From Echinarachnius parma (taxonomy: Eukaryota; Echinodermata; Echinoidea; Clypeasteroida; Echinarachniidae), in contig JBAMJV010001790.1 of NCBI GenBank assembly GCA_037951105.1, forward strand, positions 1 to 64,000: 64,000 bases of DNA, written 5' to 3'. The first letter of the stretch is position 1; each line of letters begins with the position of its first letter. This document shows, piece by piece, positions 50,221 to 60,900 of this stretch. A model generated the notes under the pieces. It saw only the letters and a program-made list of their open reading frames with translations, searched no databases and was not told the origin of the DNA. Made by a program: the position numbers and the translations under genes.

Positions 50221-51924
50221 GAAGCCCCACTTTTATTTGGCAATATTTTCCCATTAAGACATGTTTTTGTTTGTTTGTTTTTCTTCTTTTTTCCAAAATC
50301 AAGTCAAGAAATGATACAAGAGTATAGTGAGATGGGGGTCGGCCCAATTTGGTGATATTGCAAGCATATGCTGATCTATCCTTGACATAGATTTGTTCTT
50401 TAAGAAGTTTGTGCATAAGAACCTCCAGAATGTGTAGTTTAGCTTCTAGTTCTGTTTTGCTCATCAGTACCCATTGAAATATTTGTAAAGGAGGATATAG
50501 AAACTGGAATTTTCATAATTTCATCAAAGATCTTTAATTGGGAAAATGCTTTCATGAAGTTAATTCAACGCTTTGCTTTGTTAACCAATAATTTAGTTAT
50601 ATCAAATGTGATTTTATTTAGGGGAAACCGGTATGGGAGTTGTTTTAATTACAAAGATAGTTTAATATATTAATTGCAGCTATTTTATATAGATCCATGG
50701 ACCACTTTTGTTGAATTAATTGGCTTTTGATGCCTTTTCACCACCGACACTAGCAAAGCTTTTAAATTGCAATTTATGGTAGATTGTCATTGACGAGGAG
50801 AAATTGTAATGTGCATTGTTTAACAGGAGAGTTAATGAATCAATACCTCAACCTTTTCATGCTTAAATCTGCTCACTTTTGTCGGATGAATTATAATTGG
50901 CTTTTGACGCCACTTCCACAACGATTCACATCACGTAATGCCTTTTGAAATACATCTGCCCGACACCTTCTGAATGCTGTTGTTGCACCGATACATAAAA
51001 CATCCATTATATTCGACCTTGGTTCATGTTTGTAATCGCTTTATGCATTTTTCCTCCGATCGAGGGGGGAGTCGATTGAATCAGGCTCGAGCTCCCAAAT
51101 TCATATCGCATTGATTCTGATTTGGAATATATTGAACGCTCAATTGAGCGAAGACTTTTTGACATCCGAGGGAATCGGGTTAGTAATTTTGAATCGTGTC
51201 TCTTTCGCTGGAAAAGGGGATGACGTACAAGGCCTTCTGCCGTACCATGGCTTCATCGATGAATTTTTTTTTGTACCAGCCACTCTGGAATTAATTTTAC
51301 CAATCTGTGCGCATATTCGCTGGATTATGTTTTTGGTCCATGGATGTTTTTGACCTTAGACTGCCAGCCTAGTATGTTTATTTCAAAATATGAAGGATCC
51401 ATCCTGGGCACACATGTTTATGTTTTTCTTATTTTGTTTTACAGGAATCTATGTCGCATGAGCTTGCATCATTGATTGTTTTTGCTGTCTATACAAACAG
51501 TTGACTGTAGTTGACTATTTACTCTCAGAAAAGTTTGTAATCGCACAAATGGAAATAACTCTTTGACCTCATTCCTTGGTGGAGATGTTTTTTAAGTGAT
51601 GAAGTGAAACAAACATTAATGATGTATGCGTGAGAGTTTGACTTCATCCAGACTTTGAAAAAGCATGTTATGCAAGCGTAAACCATCCAGCCCTTCTCCT
51701 TTCTTCTTTGAAGAACAAGGAATACATATTGTCAGTTTCTCAGAGACTAAGATGTGTAATACCAGCTAAAGGAAACGGATTAAGCCTTTTAAGGCTAAAA
51801 GGATAACCATTATATGAAGACAGTTTACTACCCAAAGGAATATCATCACCAGTGATTTCATCAGTTGTTAAAAATGACAAAAATAAAGAGACCTGATGTA
51901 GATGTTGTGTATCACAGTGAAACA
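50221..51924. other. No gene seen upstream of the Kazal gene
   Basis: Noncoding. It could include the promoter and 5' leader of the Kazal gene but no core promoter can be assigned from sequence alone. Confidence 0.45.
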
Positions 51925-52122
51925 ATTGTGTAAAGTACAGACCATAAGGAAAGATCTTGAAAACTTTACAGGAAACTTATTAATAAAATGTTCAGGAACT
52001 AAACAGAAAATCATCATAGCAAATGATTGTGTAAAATACAGATCATAAGGAAATAACTTGAACATTTTACAGGAAAATTATTTAAGTCTTCAGGAACAAT
52101 ACAGAGACTATAAAATCATCAT
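51925..52122 (+). repeat. Tandem duplication spanning the 5' leader and start codon of the Kazal gene
   Basis: Two diverged copies of about 100 bp (about 51925-52018 and 52021-52122) share gtgtaaa-tacag-cataagga, cttgaa-a-tttacaggaaa, ttcaggaac and aaatcatcat. The downstream copy ends in the ATGGC of the start codon; the upstream copy ends in ATAGC and so lacks the ATG. Confidence 0.65.
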
Positions 52123-52448
52123 GGCGAGAAGATCAATACTTCATAACCTTTTGTTGCTAATGACAATACTAACGGCGTTTCTTGCCTTTCCCCCGCCTTC
52201 CCTCTGTGGTCGCGGTCTTGGCCGTGGTCGTTGGTGGTCAGGACCCTGCGACATGGTGCTGTGCATCTTCGGTGCGACGTGCATAGAGAACGAGGGGCGC
52301 CCCCAGTGCGTGTGCGACCGTGTGTGTCCCGAGGTCTTCGCGCCGGTTTGCGGGTCGGATGGCGTCACCTACGCGAGCGAGTGCTTCCTGAAGAGGGCGT
52401 CGTGTGAGCAGAAGCGGCGCATCTCGTTCAAGTCGCAGGGAGAATGTG
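52121..52448 (+). CDS. Exon 1: signal peptide plus Kazal module 1
   Basis: From ATG 52121 the protein has a basic start (MARRS), a leucine-rich core and a small-residue cleavage region near residue 25-30. A Gly/Arg-rich linker (GRGLGRGRW) follows, then a ten-cysteine follistatin-type module with CPEVFAPVCGSDG. The predicted P1 residue (second after Kazal Cys2) is Glu. The donor is G|GTAAGT and leaves the codon after one base. The upstream extent of the exon and its promoter cannot be fixed. An in-frame ATG at 52058 is the alternative start. Confidence 0.88.
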
Positions 52449-55400
52449 GTAAGTCTCTGACGTTTTTTTTTCTTCTTTTTTTATTTGTTTTTATTTAGAC
52501 AAAATATGCACTTTCCTACAGGATTTTTATTGGGCATAAATAATAATAATAATAGTGGATACTTATATAGCGCACGTTCTGTCTTTCGACGCTTGCGCGT
52601 GGCTTTGGGAAAGAAGAAAAACGGAAAAACATTTTTTTTTGTTTTTCATGATACAATTAAATAATTAATGTGTTTTTTATCATTTATTTACGAACAAGAA
52701 AGCTTTTGGACTTAAATATTGTTTTTGTCAAATCATTGGGTAGCCCACTTTGCCACTTCACATGTATAGAACCCTGTCACATTTGATTTCAGCCGATAAT
52801 ATATAACTGGCATTTTGCTTTGTGTAGTTTATAATCATTATTTTACACCTTTCTAATTCTATGTTATATTATATTTATTTGTTATAGTTATTATTAATTT
52901 TTCTCAATCTCAATCCTGTATACATGTATAATCATTTCAATGTTCACATTGCTTTATTCATAAAATAGTTCTTTTTTCTTAATGATTCATTCAACTCTCC
53001 TTTGCTCCTTATTTAGAATATTTTCAACAATATCACCTAGCACTTATTAACCCCTCATGTCCTGTGCAAAGTTTTGCTTAAATAACAACACAGTAACATT
53101 TTTCTACAAACAGAATGGGAGCTTTCAATGCAATAGTAACCAATTTGTTGAAATTGAATCATATAGGCCCCTATAGCCTCTGTTGATTGTGATGCACTTT
53201 CGTGATCGGCCAAAACGTAAATATTGCGATAAAAGATCAAAGGTGCTCTTTTAAAAAGTGGGACAAAAGAGGGGAGGCTAAATGAAATGCAAGGTTTTCA
53301 GTTCAAAATTGAATTTGTGTAATGAAAATGGGGAGGAAATATTTACAGATAAAATATATATGTGTAGCACCTACAAATTTGTATTTGACTCTTATTTTGT
53401 TTTTCAAAATTTAGGGCCAATGTACGGTCGAGACAATAATTCTAGACAGATGCGTCAAAGTTTCTCTGAACTAATCAATTTGATTGCGTGGAATTGTAAT
53501 TTGATGGGCAGAGGGGACGCAATATGTTGTGATACCGTCACGCTCAAAAATGTAAAAAGCATCCCTGCAAAAAGATGTCGCAATTTTTCTAATTCCTATT
53601 GCAATGCATATGGGTCAAAAACCTTATTTAGTTCCAAATATTTGTAACCATCAGTCAGCAAGTATTTTGAGCAGACCGGTTTATTTTATTGTTGTTTAAT
53701 TTTTATAATTTAACCATCCTAAAAAAATAAAAATTGTCCCGATTTTGAAGTCTCCATTGCATATAAATAGGTATTGGTCATAAACCTTTTGTAATTGCAC
53801 ATATTTGCAACCATAATTGTGCATATATTTTGAGCAGAACAGTATAATTCATTTTTGTATTTAACCAATTGGTGATTTACAGAATTTGATGCATATAAGA
53901 TGCAACAATTTGTTAATTTCTATTGCATAATGTATAAGGGTCAAGAACCATATGCAATTGCTCATATTTGTATATGCGCGTTATAAATATGATATATTTG
54001 TGACAATCACTCAGGCTGTTATTTTGGGCACAGCTATATATGTACATATTTGTTTTCATATTCATTCTGTTATTGCTCAAGCCACAAAAAATGCATGCCA
54101 AATATATGCTCATGTGGAATGAATATTATATGCAGGGCTCCACACTTATCTTTTTTGTCAGTGGCCCAGTCGGGCCAGTGAAATGATTTCTTCCCCTCTT
54201 CTGGTGGCCCAGAAGAAAAATATACTGTCCCAAAATGTTTATTTCATGAGTAAACTTTTTACTATTCAAAATATCACTATTTCCTGATCAAACTTGAGAT
54301 TCTAGATGGAAGAAAGCAAGATTTTTCTCATTTTGTCAATGTCAGGTTGAAATTCTACTTGCCCGATCAGGCCACCAAAATATGACATTTATATATTTTT
54401 GCTGGCCCAAATTGCAATTTCATTGGCCTTGGGCCAGCGGGCCAGTGCAAGTGTCGAGCCCTGTTATAGGATAAGGGAAACAAAAAATAGATCAAACATG
54501 TTAGGTAAATTTGTTAAGGTTTCTTTTGGAACTTAACCCATCCAGTGCAAGAGTTTATGATTTCCATATCTTTGTTAATACAGGGTCCAACAGGTATCTG
54601 TAGGGTTAACAATAGACAAAGTCCATTTCTCACTCTCAAAATACAGCTGTACCATTTTTTTTTAAAGGTACCGACTTTGATTTGATGTCTTGCGCAAAAA
54701 CATTACTAGAATAGGAGAGTCGTACATACATGTATATATATCAGTTTTTAAAAATCGGCTTTACTTGCAGAATAGTCTGTGTAAACTTGATTTCTAGCAT
54801 TGCATTTATAGGCCTTTTGTATTACCAGGCTGTACACAATGTATGACTTACTTATATTTCACCTCTGAATCAAACAGTTTGCCAATGTTTTTTAACTGCT
54901 GTTATCTAAAGTGGGAGAAAAGCATTATTAAAAGGCTGTTTATATGACCTCTTTTCCTATTAAAATCAAGTAGATGGATTTCTTCAACGCAGAGAGAGAA
55001 AACAAAATTCCATCTTATTTTCAGAAAATTATAAAGAGCTTCCATGCTCTTACATTAAGTAAATCGTTGCCTGCAGTATTTTGAGAGCAATATTGAATAG
55101 GCATTCAGAATGTTCAGATCCTATCAAGTGTAGCATAAAAAAGAGTCTGCTATATATTGAGAGAACCGATCTCTACTAGCACTTGTGCTAACTTTTGGTT
55201 CTCTTTTATTAACAATTTTAACTTTCGTATGAATATATTTTATAGTATGTATAAAGCATAATAAGTAAACTAATCTATTACAGTAGTTCATTGTTTTGCT
55301 AATTATTTATAGTTCGTATTTTAATAATTTGTCTTGCATGTATTTTATGATGTACATACGATATTGTTTTGGTTGTTAACCCATTGCTTACGGGAACCAG

Positions 55401-57886
55401 GTGGGCTATGTACATAGTCTATGGGAATATTAGAATCTCGAAGGGAAAGGGTTAATAAACTTCAAACTTTAAAGGGATCTACTAACTTTGTTGACATGTG
55501 CAAAAAGTGATGAATGGTTGATGCAATGTATATTGTTGTTATCTCATATGTCCACAGGGTATTGTGTGAAAATTTCAAGTCAAATGGACATTGTATGGCC
55601 AAGTAATGAGCGATAATGCAAAGTGATATTCAGTAACTCACTGCACTCACTTTGTACACAGAAGAAAAACTTGCCCGGAGTTTTTCTTATCTGAATACTT
55701 CAATCATACATATCTTTGTAACGAAAGGGAAATTTGAAAAACCGAAACCTGTCCCGTGATTTTATTGTTAATACGAATACAACAAGGTATAAGGGAACCG
55801 CTAGAATTAGAATTTTATTTTGAGGATTTGGACAATGTTACAAAGTCCCTTTAAATATCGTTCTCTGTTTCATCTGCTCACTACTAGATTTTGTTCAGTT
55901 GGTAGATGTTGGCTCCTGTAGGTAATGGGTTAATTTGGTAGGTTCATGCAGTGCACTTCACAAGTTCTTGCCCATTTGACCCGTTCCCTACAAGTTTATG
56001 AAATCCCTATAGACGTTGTACACAACCCACTCGGTTCCCGTGGTCAAGGGGTTAACAGGAGTAACTGATCAAATGGCAAATTATTTCTTTTAGAAACCTA
56101 AGAAATGTTTTGTCAATTCGTACCCTTTTATTAAAATAGCTTACATCATTGAAAATTAATAATTTGAGTGTATTGGCTTGAACCATATAAAAAGATGAAT
56201 GCTGTAAAACCATGTAGCATTAATAGTCATGTTAACATTCATAGCAATCTGCGCATAAACATAAACAGCCTGTATAACTTAGAAAGTTCTTAAACTTATT
56301 ATTAAACATAAAGTCACACACAAAATCCAATACATGCATGTGGAGGGGGAAATGAGAGCGTAACAAACAAAAAAAGCGGTACATAAATGTTTTTTTTAAA
56401 GCATTTAAAAATTCCCTTTCACACATTTGGATGTCACCAAACTATTTGCTTCCGATCTTGACTGTGACCACAAGCAGATGCAGATTTCTTCATGGTAGAA
56501 CATTGAGCCAAGACAAATAAACTGTTGAATGGTGGGGGATTTTTTTCCCCCTCATTTTCTTTGTCAATTTTCCTTTTTCTCATTTTCAGCTTTTTGATTT
56601 CTTTTCCTACTTATTTTCCCTCCTTTTTTCTTATACATTTTGTTGCTTTTAGACTTCCTTTCCCTTTCTTTTCTTTCTATTTTTTTATGTTTGTATGTTT
56701 TGGTTTTCTTTTCCCCTCATTTGTTTTTCTTTTCCTCCTTATTTCTTCTTCTTTTAGCCTTTTCGCCTTATTTCCATTCTTTCTTTTCAATCCATTTTTA
56801 TGTTTGGCTTTTGATTTCCTTTCCCCTCCTTTTTCTTGTCAGGTCTTCATAATTTCCCTCTTATCAGGTCTTCATAATTTCCCTCTTTTCTTTCTTTTTA
56901 TTCCTTTTTCATGTTTGGCTTTTAGTTGCGCTCTTTTCTCATTGTGCGTGACTCCAAGGAGAGCCAGGCTGTCAAAATATAATTTCTATTTGTTCACTAA
57001 ATAGTCCTTGGCGGATGGGAACACCTATGAAAATATTTGATGAAAATCTTAAAGGGGTGGATTGCTGTTTTTTTCGCTTTTCTCATGTTCGTTCTACTTT
57101 TCTTTTCAAGAATTTGGTTTTCTTATTTCATTTTTTTTCCTTACTCAAGATGTTTTCAAGTTTAAAGGCCACTTGAAATTGTTTGAATGTAGTTTTCTTT
57201 TAATAAAGAGGTTTTAAAGACTAGTAGAAGATGTGTTTATATTGCCATGAAGTTTTGTTAATCAGTTTTACAATTTCTTAGCTCATTCTGAAGTTTGCTT
57301 GTCTCTCATTGTTTTAATTTTAATTTTGTTGCTGATGATATTTCTTTGTTTCCTTTAGCCTTATTCATCTAGCTTTAATTTTGTTTCTCTATTAAATGTT
57401 TGTTGTCTTTTTGTTTTTGTTAATTAATTATTATTTCAATATGCAGAATAGGTAAAAGAACATGGGATTCATACTGTATAGTGCATTGCATTGTTAAGCT
57501 TTTATAGAGTATCATAATTTGTGTTTTTTTTATTTGTATCTCATTTCTTGTTTGTATCTTCTGTCTGATTCTTGTAGAAGAGAGAGATCCATGCCAGGAC
57601 ATTCAGTGCAACTACGGGGGAGAATGCGTCATCGAGGGCGATGAGGCATCGTGCATATGTCCCGACATCTGCCTCCTGGCCTACGACCCCGTTTGCGGCA
57701 GCGACGGTATGACGTACAGCAACGACTGCCAGCTGAAAGCGGCTGCGTGTCACCAGCAGACGGAGATCACAGTTCAAAGCACAGGACAATGCGGTGAGTA
57801 GATATCAAGTGGATGATGATGATGATTTTGGTGGCATCGGGGATGGTGGTGGTGGTAGTCATGGGGATGATGATGATGATGGTGAA

Positions 57887-57944
<58 letters not shown>

Positions 57945-60900
57945 GTAGTGATGGTGATGATGATGATTTTGATGTCAAGCACATCATAGAAATTAAAAAT
58001 CTTGATTCTGCTTTTATTTGTGCGTGATATTTGATTATGCATACATTTGTTGTATCCTGTGATATTGATCAAGAAATCAACATACTCTTTATGTATCAAA
58101 TTCAAGAATGAGATTTTAAAAATTGTAATGTTGTCAGTAATTACATCACAGATATTAAAGAAATCTCTGTTTTATTTCTCTCACTTCACAGTCGAAAGGG
58201 ACCCGTGTGACAATGTAACGTGCAACTTTGGTGCATCCTGCGTTACCGATGGCAACACATGGGTGTGTCTATGTCCTGAGATCTGTTTGGAGGTCTACAG
58301 TCCGGTCTGCGGGAGCGACGGGATGGACTATGGGAATGAGTGTGAACTGAACGTGGCCGCCTGCTCGCTGGGCAAGAACATTACCATCGTCTTTCAGGGC
58401 TCTTGCGGTGAGTTCTAGATTGATATCAATTGTTTGATATTTATTTTGTTGCATTTTATTGTCAAATTTAATGGAAATTCTTTTTTTTTCACATTGTTAC
58501 AATGTATAGATATGAAACAATCATAAATGAATACAGAAAATTCAAACAAAATATTACTCATTACTTACTGAGTATGTCATGTTAAGGTAAGTTTAATAAA
58601 TTGACACTTATCTGGTATCAATACTATTATTCTAATAAAGACCTTTTTGGTTGTGCTTAGAAATAATATTCATGGAGAAATAAGTGCCCGCATAATTTTG
58701 TCATGGTTGATTGCTTTGGTTTGTTTTGATGTCATTTGGTCTTTCTCTTTATATCCGCCATACAGATCCATGCAGGGACATTCAGTACGAGGATGCAGTG
58801 TGTAAGCTAGATCGTTCGCGGCAGCCCGAGCCGAGCTGTGAGTTTGACTGTACGGCCGAGCTTTCCACTCCCGTTTGCGGTTCAGACGGGATGACGTACG
58901 AAAACGAGTGCGAACTTACTCGTGCGGCGTGCTTGAGCAATCTCGAAAACCAACTCATAGTGTTCACAGAAGGAGTCTGTGAAATAGGATCACGTAAGTT
59001 TATTTACTTCTTGCAATCTTGTCATTTTTGTATGGAATACTTAGATTTCCTCTAATCTTGTTTTTGCATGCAACTTTTATAAAAATTATTCTTCGACTCC
59101 AAAGATGACTAGATCATGTATAATCCAATCCTACACAGATCCGTGTGAAGATCAGATGTGCGACTTCGGACTGTGTGTCACCGATTCATCTGGCGTGCCG
59201 CAGTGCGTGTGCGTGGGTTGCCCAGATATCTACGTTCCGGTGTGCGGGAGCGACAGCGTAACGTACAACAGTCGATGCCATCTTGATCTTGCCAGTTGCA
59301 ACAAAGAGGTCCTTATCACAGTGGTGGAAGAGGGCACTTGTCGTAAGTTGTTGTACTCTTCATTTGCATTTTTTAAATTTTAGTTTGTTGGTCGTTTGTT
59401 TGTTTGTGTGGAAGTGATGGTGTAACATACATTTGTACCACAGCCATCTTGATTTCGCTAGCTTCAAAAAGGGTTTGAAGGTTTTTGAAGAGGGTATATG
59501 CCTATTCAAAGTTGTTTTATTTATCTTTATGTGTGTGCTTGTTTATTTGTATGTTTGTTTGCGTGGAAGCGATGGTGTAACATACATTTGTATGTTTGTT
59601 TGCTTGAAACTGTTATTATACTGTACTGAATTCAAACTCTTGTCAATGTGTAAAACTTCTTAACATTTGACCTTCTTTATGCCATCCTAGAGCCCAAGAA
59701 CAAGTGACAACCTGCACAACGCCAGCATGCGAAGCAACAGAAGGTGTTTTAACGCCAGTCTGAACAGACAATGTAGACTTTGTTTGTTACTTATGTTTGT
59801 TTGTTTGTGTGTGTGTGTGGAACTTTGTTATTACTAAACTAAACTAAAAACCTGTTTCAATGTGTTTAATAAACTTCTTTACATTTGAACTCTTTCTGCC
59901 GACCCACAGCCCAAGAACAAGTGACAACCTGCACTACACCAGCGTGCGAAGCGACGGAAGGAGCGCTCACACCGGTCTGCGGAACAGATGATGTAGACTA
60001 CCCAAGCCTGTGCGCTCTACAACAGGCCGCTTGCGACCAGGATAAGACTATTGAGGTCGCCTCAAATGGTTTCTGTGGTAAGTGTTGAATTCTATACTTA
60101 TCTATAGGTAAAGTTTGAATTTAGATAGAGTTAGATTTTGAAGTGTTGAAGCAAGAAAATAAGTGAATTGCATTTGTGCTAAAAATTCTACCAACTATAT
60201 TTTCAAAGTTCACATATTCATTTAATACACTAATGATAATTTCCAGATTGACATAAGATTAGTTACTGAGAAGTATTGATTATTGACTATTTCATTGTAA
60301 ATACTTTTATGGAATAAGCCATTTAGATGAAAATATTCAATTTCTGAAATACCCCTTCCATGTTTTTGTTCACGTAGACAAATGCAACGAGGTGGAGTGC
60401 ATTCTGGGGGCATCGTGTCAGATGCGTGCCGAAGGACCCACATGTGTCTGCAGCGACCACTGCGAAATGGTCAACATGCCCGTATGCGGGTCAGATGGCG
60501 AGACATACGCCAGCGAGTGCAAACTGAACGTGATGGCCTGCACCAATCAGAAGAACATCACGGTTGTCTCATACGGAAATTGCGGTGAGTAATCCGGGCT
60601 GCAGAGCCTTGATTCAATAATGAATAATAATTATCGATGTAGCGCTGAATGCAGGGTTGCTATTAAACACTGTACCATTGTTTAAACCTTGTGTTCCTAT
60701 GAAGTCCAAGACAGATTGTTTCAATAAAATGTATCAGAATTTGTCTTAGTTGTGTCCAACAAAGCAACTATAACCAAATCTGTCTATTAAAGAAGCTCTC
60801 TATGTCTATAGCAACCAACCTGCCTAAAGTGGCCACCAAAAGTGGTCATCTGCAGTGAAAAGAACTGAAATAGATCCTGTCTATAGAGGTCATATATATC

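Larger units (their letters stand above)
52449..57577 (+). other. Intron 1 of the Kazal gene (5.1 kb)
   Basis: GT-AG intron between signal-peptide exon 1 and exon 2. It holds no convincing further exon. It contains a TATAGCGC-type dispersed repeat near 52530-52600, a three-copy diverged tandem repeat (53578-54040), a hAT-like element (54133-54463), a TTAA-flanked 80-bp element (55376-55455), a 386-bp TTAA element (55469-55854), another 80-bp element (55976-56055) and a pyrimidine-rich tract near 56525-57000. Confidence 0.75.

Noticed and set aside
51111-51353. 80-codon ORF upstream of the Kazal gene
   Set aside because: Hydrophobic stretches but no signal, domain or splice support.
52058-52120. 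Upstream in-frame ATG for exon 1
   Set aside because: Would put 21 polar residues before a good signal peptide. The ATG at 52121 fits a secreted protein better, though initiation at 52058 is not excluded.
53282-53647. 121-codon ORF in intron 1
   Set aside because: No domain, overlaps the start of a tandem repeat, AT-rich composition like an intron.
56525-57004. 159-codon ORF rich in Phe, Leu and Ser
   Set aside because: Comes from a pyrimidine-rich tract in intron 1. Low complexity, and it lies inside the Kazal gene.
57541-57789. Minus-strand ORF over exon 2 (and similar ones over exons 3, 4, 8)
   Set aside because: Shadows of GC-rich exons. The plus strand carries the cysteine pattern and splice sites.
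57767-58105. Asp-rich and Ile-rich ORFs near exon 2
   Set aside because: Produced by the GAT microsatellite in intron 2.
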